Notes under the pieces: generated by a model
The model's database searches: none
Told to the model about the DNA's origin: nothing
The model's input: the letters and a program-made list of their open reading frames with translations, nothing else
Part shown: in pieces, positions 16,304 through 25,649 of the stretch
Layout: every line of letters starts with the position of its first letter
Position numbering within the stretch: the first letter of the stretch is position 1
From: Oceanicaulis sp. BBD 1991-10
GTDB lineage: Bacteria; Pseudomonadota; Alphaproteobacteria; Caulobacterales; Maricaulaceae
Direction of reading: 5' to 3'
DNA: 64,000 nt
Assembly (NCBI GenBank): GCA_001657295.1
Contig: LYSW01000006.1
Span: 1-64,000 of the forward strand
Position numbers and translations under genes: made by a program

Positions 16304-17850
16304 TTCCCCAGCGCCCTGACAATCACCTCGGCCCCCTCGCCCACGGCGCCGCGCTCCACATCGACCACCGCATTGGCCTGTCGCATCAAATCCGCATCGA
16401 TGGCGCCGATAAGCGGCAGCAAGGCCTCCGCCAGGCCCGGGCGCGCGGCGGCGTCGGCGGAAAGCAGAATGACGGCGTCATAGGGCGGCAGGGCCGCATG
16501 CGGATCGGTCAGGACCGCCAGATCATAGGCGGCGATGCGCCCATCGGTGGTGTAGCCGGTGACCGCCGTCACCTGACCATCCCGCGCCGCGCCATACATG
16601 AAGGTGGCGTCCATGGGACGCTGCTCCGCCTCGCCCAGGCCGTAATAGGCGCGCACCCGGTCCCATTCGGTGCGGGCGAAGAATTCCGGATCCGCGCCGA
16701 TGGAAAGATCCTCCACTGCGATCAGGTCGCCGATGGTTTCCAGACCGTATTGCGCCGCCGCCTCGCGATTGGTGACGAAGCCGTAGGCGTTTTCAAAGCC
16801 GAGCGGGCCCAGCAGGACGACGCCATGGGTCTCATAAAGCCAGGCGGTGATGGCCGCGTTCATCACATGGCGCGGCGCCGCGTCCTCGCGCCCCATCGCA
16901 TTCGCCCAAAGCGTGCCGGTGTAGTCGATGGACACGTCCACCTCGCCGGACACCAGGGCGTCGAACAGCACGGTGGAGCCCAGATTATCAAGGCGCCGCA
17001 CGGGCGCGCCGGCCGCCTCGAGCCGGGATTCGATCACCTCGGCGAGGATGTATTGCTCGGTGAAGGCCTTCGCGCCGATCACTACCGGCGCATCGGCCAG
17101 GCTGGGGCCGGACGCGGCGTTCGCGCTGACTATTCGGGGCGTGTCGGACTGGTAAAGGCCGGCTCCGAGAATCGCGGCGCCCGGGATCAGAACCGCTGCG
17201 GCGGCGGCCAGCACGGCCTGGCCCATGCGCCGGGCTTTGACGCCCTCATGGACCGCCCGGATCAGCTGATCGATCAGGATCGCCAGCCCGGCCGAGCACA
17301 GGCATCCGAATACCACCGCCGCCCAGGTGCGCGTCTGCAGCCCGGAGAAGATGTAATTGCCCAGGCTGGCGGCGCCCACGGGGGTCGCCAGCGTGGCGGC
17401 CCCGACGATCCAGACCGTCGCCGTACGCACGCCCGCGACGATGGTCGGCGCCGCCAGCGGCAACTCGACCTGGATCATTGACTGCACCGGGCTCATGCCC
17501 AGCCCGCGCGCGGCTTCCCGCACGGTCGGATCAACGCCCTGCAGGCCGACAATCGTGTTTCGCAGCACCGGCAGGACGCCGTAGAGGGTCAGCGCCGCGA
17601 AGGCGGGGGCGAAGCCGATCGTCCCGCCCAGAATCGGCACCATCAGGGCCAGCAGCGCCAAAGCGGGAATGGTTTGCATGATGCTGGCGAGCGTCAGCGC
17701 CGGCGCGCCGATCCGCGGGTCGCGCGCAGCGATCACGCCCAGCGGCAGAGAGATGAGAAGGGCCGCGACCAGCGCCGCCACCGAAAGCTGAAGATGCCCG
17801 CCCAAAAAGGCCGGCAATTGCTCGATCAGATCCGGCAGCGCGTCAAACAT
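16300..17850 (-). CDS. Osmoprotectant (OpuC-type) ABC transporter permease-substrate-binding fusion
   Basis: A 516-residue fusion. Residues about 1-215 are a ProW/OpuC permease with the EAA-like loop REAARGLGMSPVQSMIQVELP. Residues about 245-516 are an OpuAC-type binding domain (VVIGAKAFTEQYILAEVI, VDVSIDYTGTLW), which recognises quaternary amines such as glycine betaine or choline. The fusion places the receptor next to the pore on the periplasmic side. Its start overlaps the ATPase gene by 8 nt, so one operon encodes the whole importer. The exact ligand cannot be read from the sequence. Confidence 0.9.
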   Translation of the reverse strand: MFDALPDLIEQLPAFLGGHLQLSVAALVAALLISLPLGVIAARDPRIGAPALTLASIMQTIPALALLALMVPILGGTIGFAPAFAALTLYGVLPVLRNTIVGLQGVDPTVREAARGLGMSPVQSMIQVELPLAAPTIVAGVRTATVWIVGAATLATPVGAASLGNYIFSGLQTRTWAAVVFGCLCSAGLAILIDQLIRAVHEGVKARRMGQAVLAAAAAVLIPGAAILGAGLYQSDTPRIVSANAASGPSLADAPVVIGAKAFTEQYILAEVIESRLEAAGAPVRRLDNLGSTVLFDALVSGEVDVSIDYTGTLWANAMGREDAAPRHVMNAAITAWLYETHGVVLLGPLGFENAYGFVTNREAAAQYGLETIGDLIAVEDLSIGADPEFFARTEWDRVRAYYGLGEAEQRPMDATFMYGAARDGQVTAVTGYTTDGRIAAYDLAVLTDPHAALPPYDAVILLSADAAARPGLAEALLPLIGAIDADLMRQANAVVDVERGAVGEGAEVIVRALGN

Positions 17851-18619
17851 CCGCCCTGCCCTCGGTCAGCTCGCGCACCCGCCGCGCTTCGCGCAGCGGC
17901 GTCTCCAGCATGCGCTCCACGATCGGGTCGGCCGGATGAGCGAGCAGATCTGACGGCGCGCCATATTGAATGATCCGGCCCTGGTCCATCACGGCGATCC
18001 GGTCGGCGGTCAGCAAGGCTTCCGCCATATCATGGGTCACCAGGACCGCTGCAAAGCCCAGCTTGTCTTTGAGCGCCATGACATCGGTCCGCAGACCATC
18101 GCGCGTGATCGGATCCAGCGCGCCGAAAGGCTCGTCCATCAAAATCAGCTTGGACCGGCTGGCGAGCGCTCGGGCGACGCCGACCCGCTGGCGCTGGCCG
18201 CCGGACATGTCCGAAGGACGCCGGTCGCGGAACTCATCGGGATTCAGGCGGACCAGGTCCAGCAATTCATCGACGCGCGCGGCGATCTCGGCGTCGGGCC
18301 AACCCAGAAGCTTTGGCGTGACGGCGATATTCGCCGCAGCACTGAGGTGGGGAAACAGCCCATCGCCCTGCATCACCCAGCCGATCCGCCGGCGCAGCGC
18401 GACCGCATCGGTCGCCGTGACGTCCGCGCCGTCCACCTCGATCCGCCCGCCGCTGGGCTCAAGCAGGCGGTTGATGCATTTCAGCGTCGTGGTCTTGCCG
18501 CAACCGGATTCGCCGACCAGGGCGACCAGCTCGCCGGCGTCCGCCTGGAAGCTGACATCGCGCACGGCCTCCACCCCGCCAGGAAATCGTTTGGCCAGGG
18601 CTTCGACGTTTAAAATCAT
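17843..18619 (-). CDS. Osmoprotectant ABC transporter ATP-binding protein
   Basis: A 258-residue ABC ATPase with Walker A GESGCGKTT, Q-loop, signature MSGGQRQRVGVARAL, Walker B LILMDEPFGALDP and the H-loop VTHDMAEAL. The length is that of ProV/OpuCA-type ATPases lacking the C-terminal CBS domains. It drives the fused permease/binding protein encoded 8 nt overlapping downstream. The ATG at 18619 begins the typical ILNVEALAKRF strand. It follows the DUF3126 gene by 33 nt. Confidence 0.92.
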   Translation of the reverse strand: MILNVEALAKRFPGGVEAVRDVSFQADAGELVALVGESGCGKTTTLKCINRLLEPSGGRIEVDGADVTATDAVALRRRIGWVMQGDGLFPHLSAAANIAVTPKLLGWPDAEIAARVDELLDLVRLNPDEFRDRRPSDMSGGQRQRVGVARALASRSKLILMDEPFGALDPITRDGLRTDVMALKDKLGFAAVLVTHDMAEALLTADRIAVMDQGRIIQYGAPSDLLAHPADPIVERMLETPLREARRVRELTEGRADV

Positions 18620-18652
18620 GGATGATCGGAACCGGCGGCGCGCCTGCGCCGG

Positions 18653-18880
18653 TCAGCCGTCCTCAAGATCAATGTCGAGGATGGTGATCTCGAAGGAATA
18701 GGAGGTCTCGCCTTCTTCGACATTCTTCGAGACCACGCCCAGGCATTCCTGGCCGATATAAATCTCCGCACATTCATCGGGGCGCTGGCGCAGCTGCACG
18801 CGCAGTTCCGGGTTGAGCTTGTCGCGCAGGAAATTCTCAACGCTGGCGGCTTCGGGGCGGGTGAATACGGGTGCGGCCAT
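18653..18880 (-). CDS. DUF3126 family protein
   Basis: A 75-residue acidic protein matching DUF3126, a small family confined largely to alphaproteobacteria: VENFLRDKLNPELRVQLR, ECAEIYIGQECLGV and the C-terminal YSFEITILDIDLE. The function is unknown. The ATG at 18880 is conserved in position within the family. It sits between cysE and the osmoprotectant transporter in a run of leftward genes. Confidence 0.88.
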   Translation of the reverse strand: MAAPVFTRPEAASVENFLRDKLNPELRVQLRQRPDECAEIYIGQECLGVVSKNVEEGETSYSFEITILDIDLEDG

Positions 18881-18976
18881 GGCGGCGCTCCTTGACTCGT
18901 AAGGGGGAGTGAATTTCGTGGCGCGCAGCCTAACGCGCGCCGCACGAAGGGCAATGGGCGAAGGTGCAGCGGGCGA

Positions 18977-19807
18977 TCACTGCCCCTCGGGCAATGTCTG
19001 ATCCATGGTCCGGGACGGTTGCGCGCAAGGGCCGCCCACCGGCTTGGCCGGCACGCCGGCGACGGTGCAGTGGGCCTCAACCGGATTCAGCACCACGGAT
19101 CCGGCCGCGATCCGCGCCTCCTCGCCCACGGTGATATTGCCCAACACCTTCGCGCCGGCGCCGATCAAGACGCCCCGCGCGATCTTGGGATGGCGGTCGC
19201 CATGTTGGGTCCCCGTGCCGCCCAGCGTGACTTCGTGAAGGATGGAAACATCGTCGCCGACGACCGCCGTCTCGCCGATGGTCACGGCGGTGGCGTGGTC
19301 GATCATGATTCCACAGCCCAGCCGGGCCGCCGGGTGAATGTCCACGCCGAAGCGCTCGCTGACCCGGCTCTGAAGATGAAAGGCGAGCGTTTCACGCCCT
19401 TCCCGCCACAGCCAGTGCGCGATGCGATAACACATCAGCGCGTGGAAGCCTTTGAAATAAAGGAAGGGCTGCAGGGGCGAGCGGCATGCCGGATCGCGCT
19501 CTTCAACCGCGAGAATGTCCGCCGCCGCCTGATCGGCGAGCCCGGCTTCGCCTTCCAGCGCGTCGCGGGCGACATCGTGCATTTGCAGCACGTCCAGGCG
19601 CGGGTCCGCGGTCTTGTCGGCGATCCGGTGCGCCAGCGCGGCCGGGAAGCTGTCATGGCGAAGGATCGCCGCGTTCAGATAGCTCGCCAGCATCGGCTCG
19701 GACGCCGAGGCGGACGCCGCTTCGAGTCGCAGACTGGACCAGACCTTGTCCTGCAGTCCGGCCTTGGCCCGCACATTCAGCCCGGTGTGGATTTCAGCGA
19801 CGCTCAT
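18977..19807 (-). CDS. cysE: Serine O-acetyltransferase
   Basis: A 276-residue CysE: helical N-terminal domain (to about residue 155), then the left-handed beta-helix with GVDIHPAARLGCGIMIDHAT (catalytic His/Asp), VTLGGTGTQHGDRHPKI and VAGVPAKPVG. It transfers acetyl from acetyl-CoA to L-serine, the first step of cysteine synthesis, and is normally feedback-inhibited by cysteine through the C-terminal tail. The tail here ends PSRTMDQTLPEGQ rather than the classical Ile end. It is 17 nt downstream of the NUDIX gene. Confidence 0.94.
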   Translation of the reverse strand: MSVAEIHTGLNVRAKAGLQDKVWSSLRLEAASASASEPMLASYLNAAILRHDSFPAALAHRIADKTADPRLDVLQMHDVARDALEGEAGLADQAAADILAVEERDPACRSPLQPFLYFKGFHALMCYRIAHWLWREGRETLAFHLQSRVSERFGVDIHPAARLGCGIMIDHATAVTIGETAVVGDDVSILHEVTLGGTGTQHGDRHPKIARGVLIGAGAKVLGNITVGEEARIAAGSVVLNPVEAHCTVAGVPAKPVGGPCAQPSRTMDQTLPEGQ

Positions 19808-19824
19808 GGCGGTTGCATCCTTTC

Positions 19825-20421
19825 TCAGCGGGCCAGCATGGCCTTGCTGAGCGCGTTCGGCAATGCGCCGGTGCGCGCCAGATAATCCGCCTTGCCCAGC
19901 ATGAGGATGGAGAAGGCGTCGGTGATTTCCCCTGACATGGCCATCGCCAGGGCCGATTGGAAGGGCAGACGTCTCACGGTCATGTCCGCCTCCGCGCCCT
20001 CGCGGTCCGGCGCGCCTTCGCTAAGGTCCCAGGCGATGAAGCCGACGCCCCATTCCGAGGTGACCGAATTGGACACCGCCATGCGATTGATTTCTCGCCA
20101 GCGCCGGGCGGACCATCCGGTCTCTTCGGCCAGCTCGCGCTGGGCGGTGACGCGCGGGTCCTCGTCCAGCGCCCCCCCGCCCTCAGGGCACTCCCAGGAA
20201 TGGCGGTCGATGGCGAAGCGGTGCTGGCCGACCAGCATGGTGTCGCCGTTGTCGAAGATCGGAACGACCCCGACGGCCAGATTTTTAGGCTCCATGACGC
20301 CATAAAGCCCCGGCGCGCCATCCGGCCGGATGACGTCATACTCGGTCACGGTGATCCACGGATTATCGTAGACCTGCCGCTCGGCCGTAATGGTCCAGGG
20401 TCCGCGCCGCTTGTCGGTCAT
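19825..20421 (-). CDS. NUDIX hydrolase
   Basis: A 198-residue protein with a full Nudix box: Gly, five residues, Glu, seven residues, then RELAEETGW at about residues 100-122. The upstream VVPIFDNGDTMLVGQHRFA segment is typical of ADP-ribose or nucleoside-diphosphate sugar pyrophosphatases; the substrate is not certain. The start ATG 20421 is chosen because the longer frame runs back into the RND transporter gene. It lies 22 nt downstream of that gene in the same direction. Confidence 0.85.
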   Translation of the reverse strand: MTDKRRGPWTITAERQVYDNPWITVTEYDVIRPDGAPGLYGVMEPKNLAVGVVPIFDNGDTMLVGQHRFAIDRHSWECPEGGGALDEDPRVTAQRELAEETGWSARRWREINRMAVSNSVTSEWGVGFIAWDLSEGAPDREGAEADMTVRRLPFQSALAMAMSGEITDAFSILMLGKADYLARTGALPNALSKAMLAR

Positions 20422-20443
20422 CGCAATGCTCCGCCAGCCAGAC

Positions 20444-23400
20444 TTAAGCGGGTTGAAGCTCCACCGACGGCTTGCGCCGGTCAAACCGGGTCAGCAGCAC
20501 GAAGGCCGCCGGCGCCAGCACCAGCGCCAGGATCGCCGACCCGCCGACACCGCCCGCGACCGCCGAGGCGAAGGGCAGCCAGAAGCTGTCGCCTTCGATC
20601 AGAAGCGGGGCGAAGCCGCCGATCGTTGTCAGCGTGGTGGCCAGGATGTGGCGCGTGGCGTCCACAACGGTTTCCCGGATTGCGTCGGGATCGCCGGCGA
20701 CTGATTTCGCATCTGCGCGCAAGGCCGACAGCACGACGATGGAGCCGTTGATCGACAAACCAACCAGGCCGAGCGCGCCGATGATGGCGTTGAAGCCCAA
20801 AGGCGTGCCGAACATCCAGACGCCGAACATGGCGAGTCCTGCGGACAAAAATCCGACTACGAAGACCACGCCGGCGAACCGGAAGGAATTGAAGGCGAGC
20901 ACCACGGCCGCGATCATCAAGGTGAGCAGCGGCAGGGCGGTACTCATCAAGTCGCCCATGGCGTCGCCCTGGTTTTCCGCATCGCCGCCGATCGCGATGC
21001 GATAGCCCGGCGGCAAAGGCTCGCCCTCGACCGCGTAAAGCTCCTGGAAACGCGCCAGGGCCGGCGCGGGCAGGACGAAGGGATCGAGAAAGGCGTAGAT
21101 CGGATTGGCGCGCTGACCGTCAATGCGGGTGATCAAGGCCGTCTCCGGCTCAAGCGTCACCGGTCCGAAGGCGCCGACAAGGCCCGGCTCGGCCGCATCT
21201 GCGCCGGCGGGCAAGGGCGTGCCTTCGATCAGGCTGAGCGCCTCGCGGCGGGAGGCGGGCGCGATGACGCGCACCGGCAATTCCTCAACGCCCTCGAGGA
21301 CCGAGCCGCCGATGACGCCGTCAATGTCCGCGCGCACGCGTCCGGCGAGATCGGTCAGGCGCAGCCCCGCACGGCTGGCGGCGGCTTCATCCGCCTGCAG
21401 CATCGCCACCGGCTCGCCCAGCCGAAGCTGGGCTTCGGTGTAGGTCACGCCCGGCACCATGGCGAGCACGCGCCGGATATCGTCGCCGATCTGGTCCAGC
21501 ACGGCGAGGTCCGGTCCGATCACCTGTAATTCGATGGGCGCGGGCCGCGGCGGGCCCTGCTCGAACGGAATGGCGAGAAACTGGCTTTCCGGGAATTGCT
21601 CGCGGGCGTCGCGCTGGACGGCCGTCACGATGCGCCGGGTCGCCGCTTCGGACTGCGTGCGCACGAAGCCCTGAGCGAAATTCGGCCGGCCTTCAGTGCC
21701 GCCGAGCATGTTGTAATAGACCCGCGGGCTCGATTCCCCAATGACCCAGTTGATGTCCTCCACGCCGTCATACCCGCGCAGCATTTCGGTCGCATCCGCC
21801 ACCTGACGCTGGGCTTCTTCGATCGAGCTGGCGGGCGGCAGAACCAGGCGCACCTGGAACATGTCGCGCTCGGTCGGCGGGAAGAATTGGGAGGGCAAGG
21901 TGGAGGCGGCGAAAAAGCCGGCGAAGGGCAATATGATGCTGAGCGCGATGCCGATCACCGGCTGGGCGATCACGGCGTCGAGCAGCTTGCGATAGGCCCA
22001 GGCCAGCGGCTTGGAGCGCAGACCGTCGCGCCAGAAGGGCGCGTTGGTTTCTCCGGCCCGGCCATCGTCGAACCAGGCGGCGAGCGCCAAAATCACCGTG
22101 AACGACAAGAAGAAGGAGGACAGCACCGCGAAGATCACTGAAACCCCGATCATGCCCACGAATTCACCTGCCGATCCCGGAAGGAGCGCAATCGGGGCGA
22201 AAGCGAAGACAGTGGTCAGGGTCGAGGCGAGCAGCGGACCGAAAAGGCTGTGGATCACCTTCTCCAGCGCGTCGAGCCGCTCCATGCCGCGCGCGCGCAG
22301 CAGGCGGTAGTCGTCCACGACGACAATCGCATTGTCGATCAGAAGGCCCAGCGAGACCACCAGACCGGTCACCGACATCTGGTGCAGCGGTTCGCCGATC
22401 AGATTGATCAGCACCATCACCAGGAGCACCGTAAGCGGCAGCGCCGATCCGACGATCAAGGCCGAGCGCCAGCCCATCATCAAGAACAGCACGCCGAAAA
22501 CGATCAGAGCCGAAAAGCCCAGATTCTGCGCCAGACCCGCCAGGCGATCGACCACATAGCTGGACTGGTCAAACAGGATTTCGACATTGACGCCGGGATT
22601 GGCGGTGGCGAATTCGGCCACGGCCGCTTGAGCGCGGGCGTCCCATTGGTCGACCTGCAGGCCCGGCTCCAGGAATGCGCCGACCAGGATTTGCCGGGTC
22701 CCGCCGCGCAGAGCGATGGAGGACGGCGGATCCGCCGCCGCGCGCTCCACGGTGGCGATGTCGCCCAGGCGCAAAAAGCCGGTATCGGTTTCGGCGATGG
22801 CGACGTCGCGCACCCGGTCCAGGGAATCGAACGCGCCGGCGACTTCAACGGTCAGATCCAGCTGATCGCCGGCCAGACGCCCCGCCGGGACCTTGGCGTC
22901 GGAGCGGGCCAGAATGCCGGCGACATCGGCGGCCGTCAGCCCGAGCGCGGCCGCGCTTTCCGGATCGAGCACGACCCGCACTTCTTCTGAGGGCGCGCCG
23001 TAGATATCGGTTTCTTCGGTGCCGGCGACATTGCGTAGCTGGTCTTCCATATCCCGCGCCAGCCGCCCCAGAGCGCCCGCGCCGCCATCGGCGCCCTCCG
23101 GCCAGGTCAACGCAACGATCAGCGTCGCCGCGCCGAGATAATTCTGCCGAACCTCAATGGGCAGGACGCCGTCCGGCAGGCTCGCTTCAGCGATCGAGAC
23201 CTGGTCGCGGACCATGGTCCAGGCCTGCTCGACCTGCGCTTCGGTCAGGTCTTCGCGCATGCTCACATCGATGATGCCGATATTGGCGCGCGCGCTGGAA
23301 TTGAGCTCGTCGACTTCGACAAGCTCCAGCAATTCACGCTCGATCGGCTCGACCACCAGCGCTTCGATGCGGGCCGCGTCCGCGCCTGGAAAGGGCACGA

Positions 23401-23542
23401 TGACATTGCCGTAGCGCTTCACCAGCGTGGGATCTTCCTGGCGGCCAAGGACGCCCAGCGCGGCGAAGCCGCTGATCACCACAAGAAACAGCGCCAGCAA
23501 GGTCAGGCGCGGAAAGCGGTAGAAAAGGCTGGAGGTCTTCAT
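20444..23542 (-). CDS. RND efflux transporter permease
   Basis: A 1032-residue inner-membrane RND pump with twelve membrane helices: the first at residues about 12-32, a large periplasmic loop, a helix cluster around VSLGLLIDNAIVVVDDYRLL (proton-relay region, about 385-405), a second loop and a last helix set ending near 1010. The length and layout fit the hydrophobe/amphiphile efflux family. It works with the adaptor encoded 6 nt upstream and an outer-membrane TolC-type channel not present here. Expression is probably controlled by the TetR gene and palindrome upstream. Confidence 0.92.
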   Translation of the reverse strand: MKTSSLFYRFPRLTLLALFLVVISGFAALGVLGRQEDPTLVKRYGNVIVPFPGADAARIEALVVEPIERELLELVEVDELNSSARANIGIIDVSMREDLTEAQVEQAWTMVRDQVSIAEASLPDGVLPIEVRQNYLGAATLIVALTWPEGADGGAGALGRLARDMEDQLRNVAGTEETDIYGAPSEEVRVVLDPESAAALGLTAADVAGILARSDAKVPAGRLAGDQLDLTVEVAGAFDSLDRVRDVAIAETDTGFLRLGDIATVERAAADPPSSIALRGGTRQILVGAFLEPGLQVDQWDARAQAAVAEFATANPGVNVEILFDQSSYVVDRLAGLAQNLGFSALIVFGVLFLMMGWRSALIVGSALPLTVLLVMVLINLIGEPLHQMSVTGLVVSLGLLIDNAIVVVDDYRLLRARGMERLDALEKVIHSLFGPLLASTLTTVFAFAPIALLPGSAGEFVGMIGVSVIFAVLSSFFLSFTVILALAAWFDDGRAGETNAPFWRDGLRSKPLAWAYRKLLDAVIAQPVIGIALSIILPFAGFFAASTLPSQFFPPTERDMFQVRLVLPPASSIEEAQRQVADATEMLRGYDGVEDINWVIGESSPRVYYNMLGGTEGRPNFAQGFVRTQSEAATRRIVTAVQRDAREQFPESQFLAIPFEQGPPRPAPIELQVIGPDLAVLDQIGDDIRRVLAMVPGVTYTEAQLRLGEPVAMLQADEAAASRAGLRLTDLAGRVRADIDGVIGGSVLEGVEELPVRVIAPASRREALSLIEGTPLPAGADAAEPGLVGAFGPVTLEPETALITRIDGQRANPIYAFLDPFVLPAPALARFQELYAVEGEPLPPGYRIAIGGDAENQGDAMGDLMSTALPLLTLMIAAVVLAFNSFRFAGVVFVVGFLSAGLAMFGVWMFGTPLGFNAIIGALGLVGLSINGSIVVLSALRADAKSVAGDPDAIRETVVDATRHILATTLTTIGGFAPLLIEGDSFWLPFASAVAGGVGGSAILALVLAPAAFVLLTRFDRRKPSVELQPA

Positions 23543-23548
23543 TTCAGA

Positions 23549-24679
23549 TCAGCCTTGATCGACAGGGCGCACGATTTGCCCCGGCGCCACGCGGTGCACG
23601 CCGCCCGACAAAATCCGCTCGCCGTCACGGACCGCGCCCTTGAGATAAACCCGGTCGCCCTCGGTGTGGATGATCTCCACCGGCCGCGGCTCGAGCTCAT
23701 AGCCCGCGCCGTTGCCCGCCATCACATAGACCGACCACAATCCGCGGCGACCTTCGGACAGGGCCGCCACCGGCGCCCAGAACCCTCGGTCTTCAATCAC
23801 GGTCGGCAGGATTAATCGCGCGACAGCGCCGCTGCGCACCTGGGCGTCGGCGGGCAGGTCGAATACGGCGGAGACATTGCGTCGGCGCGCATCGATGACG
23901 CCGGTGACCGCGCGCAGGGTCGCCGCGACCGGGCGTCCGTCGATATCGGCCGGATAAGCCTGCCCGACGGCGAGGCTGGCGGCCTCGCGGGCAGGCAGTC
24001 CGGCGCGCAGCTCCAGCGCCGCATCCTCGACGATGTGCAGGACCGGCGCGCCGGGTCCGGCGATCGCGCCTTCGTCGAAATATCGGGCTGTGACCACGCC
24101 ATCGAAAGGCGCGGTGATCGACGCCAGATCAAGGCGCACCTCAAGACTGGCGACCTGGGCCTGGGCCGCCGCCGCCTGGGCGCGCGCGGCCCGCGCATCG
24201 GCGCCGGCCTCATCGAGACGCTGGGGCGAGATATGGCCCTGCTCGACCAGCTGGCGCTGCCGCTCAAGGGTCAATTCCGCCAGATCCGCGCGGGCGTCGG
24301 CTGCGGCGGCATCGGCGCGCGCCGCGGCGAGACTCGCTTCCAATGTGCGGGTGTCGAGCTGAGCCAGGACCGCGCCGGCGTCGACCCGGTCGCCGACATC
24401 CACGCCGATTTCGGCGATGCGGCCGCCCGCTTCCAAGCCCAACGCGCTTTCACGGCGTGCGGACACCAGGGCGGGATAGCGCGCTTCGATCTCGCCTGCA
24501 TCGGTAAAGGCGACGGTGATGGTCGCGATCGGCAGCGGATCGACTGCATCGGGCACGTCCTGCCCGGCCGTGGCGGCGCGCACGCCGCTGATTGAGATGA
24601 CGACGGCCGCGATCACGGCGGCGATCAGTATGACCGCCAAGCCAAATCGCATAGGGGGTAGTGATGAAATCCGCGCCAT
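23549..24679 (-). CDS. RND efflux periplasmic adaptor (membrane fusion protein)
   Basis: A 376-residue adaptor with an N-terminal anchor helix (about 12-32), the barrel-sandwich/lipoyl half-motif AGGRIAEIGVDVGDRVDAGAVLAQLDT, an Ala-rich coiled-coil hairpin (about 110-180), the second lipoyl half ITAPFDGVVTARYFDEG, and the beta-barrel and membrane-proximal domains. It bridges the RND pump to an outer-membrane channel. The gene is first of the two-gene efflux operon. A perfect palindrome sits 54-76 bp upstream of its ATG. Confidence 0.92.
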   Translation of the reverse strand: MARISSLPPMRFGLAVILIAAVIAAVVISISGVRAATAGQDVPDAVDPLPIATITVAFTDAGEIEARYPALVSARRESALGLEAGGRIAEIGVDVGDRVDAGAVLAQLDTRTLEASLAAARADAAAADARADLAELTLERQRQLVEQGHISPQRLDEAGADARAARAQAAAAQAQVASLEVRLDLASITAPFDGVVTARYFDEGAIAGPGAPVLHIVEDAALELRAGLPAREAASLAVGQAYPADIDGRPVAATLRAVTGVIDARRRNVSAVFDLPADAQVRSGAVARLILPTVIEDRGFWAPVAALSEGRRGLWSVYVMAGNGAGYELEPRPVEIIHTEGDRVYLKGAVRDGERILSGGVHRVAPGQIVRPVDQG

Positions 24680-24687
24680 GGCGCTCT

Positions 24688-24703
24688 CCCGCGTTCAAGC
24701 GGG
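24688..24703 (-). other. Short stem in efflux-operon 5' leader
   Basis: CCCGC and GCGGG flank a 6-nt loop 9-24 nt upstream of the adaptor start codon. It could lie over the ribosome-binding site and dampen translation; no functional evidence is visible. Confidence 0.35.
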
Positions 24704-24732
24704 ACGACATATAGGTCGACAAACAGCGTTTG

Positions 24733-24755
24733 AAAAGTGAACACCGTTCACTTTT
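24733..24755. promoter_or_regulatory. Perfect palindromic operator, probable TetR-regulator site
   Basis: AAAAGTGAAC and GTTCACTTTT are perfect 10-bp inverted repeats around a 3-nt centre (ACC). The site lies between the TetR gene and the efflux operon; a -10-like TATATG on the minus strand follows at 24713-24708, so a repressor bound here would cover the -35 region. The size and position match TetR-family operators for efflux pumps. Confidence 0.8.
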
Positions 24756-24778
24756 GTCATTTTATCGCCGACCCGGCC

Positions 24779-25498
24779 CTAGAACCTATCCCCAGCGTCC
24801 AATCTTTCAATGAGGCGAGCGGAGCCGAGCCCGCGCAACACCATGCCGGCGTGAAACTCGATCAGGTCATCCAGCGCATAGCGCACCACGGCCTTCATAT
24901 TCGCCGGCGGATTATCGACCGGCTCGCTCAGGCCCGGCAGATCGCACGGGAAATCCGGCACCGTGACCGCCAGAAGCGTCAGACCATGGGATGCGGCCCA
25001 CACGCTGGTCGCGGCGACCTGCACGTCCACCGGACGGAACCAGCCTTCATCAATGCTTTGCTGGATCATCTTGCGCAGATGACCGGCGGCGGCGAACGCG
25101 TAGGTGTCCTGCGCCTCGGCGTCTTCTTCGGGAATGCCGGAAAAGGCGAGCTTATAGTGCGCCGGCTGTTCAAGGCCGGTCTCCACATAGGCGCGCATGC
25201 AGCGGGTGCACAGCAGCGGACCTTCATCGACATCGCTGCAGACCGATTGCATCCGGATCAGCAGGCGTTCGAAAAATCCTTCGCGAATCTCCCGGAACAG
25301 AGCTTCTTTGGAATCGAAATACTTGTAGAGCGCCGCCGGGGAATAATCGATGCGTTCGGCGATGCGGCGCATGGACAGGCCGGCTTCACCCTCTTCGGCG
25401 AAGATCTCTTCGGCCGCTCCGATGATGGCGTCGCGCACCTTCAGGCGCCGGCGTTCCGCCGGGGTCATGTCGTCCTGGATCGCCGTTTCCGCCGCCAT
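24779..25498 (-). CDS. TetR family repressor of the RND efflux operon
   Basis: A 239-residue regulator. The N-terminal helix-turn-helix (about residues 17-65; MRRIAERIDYSPAALYKYFDSK) is classical TetR_N. The C-terminal ligand domain carries the WAASHGLTLLAV motif of the WHG/TetR_C_33 type. ATG 25498 is chosen with GGAGG 10 nt upstream. It is encoded immediately upstream of, and in the same direction as, the efflux genes, with a perfect palindrome between; the inducer is unknown. Confidence 0.9.
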   Translation of the reverse strand: MAAETAIQDDMTPAERRRLKVRDAIIGAAEEIFAEEGEAGLSMRRIAERIDYSPAALYKYFDSKEALFREIREGFFERLLIRMQSVCSDVDEGPLLCTRCMRAYVETGLEQPAHYKLAFSGIPEEDAEAQDTYAFAAAGHLRKMIQQSIDEGWFRPVDVQVAATSVWAASHGLTLLAVTVPDFPCDLPGLSEPVDNPPANMKAVVRYALDDLIEFHAGMVLRGLGSARLIERLDAGDRF

Positions 25499-25649
25499 GG
25501 GCGCATCGCCTCCGAAAATGCTTGCCGTCCAGGTCCACATAGGCGCAGCTGACGCGCTTGCGAACATTCAGACTATCTTCCACCTATACCGGGCGCTTTA
25601 CCAATCCGTCAAAAAGCTGACGCGACGCCGACGCCTCAAGGACTCCGCC

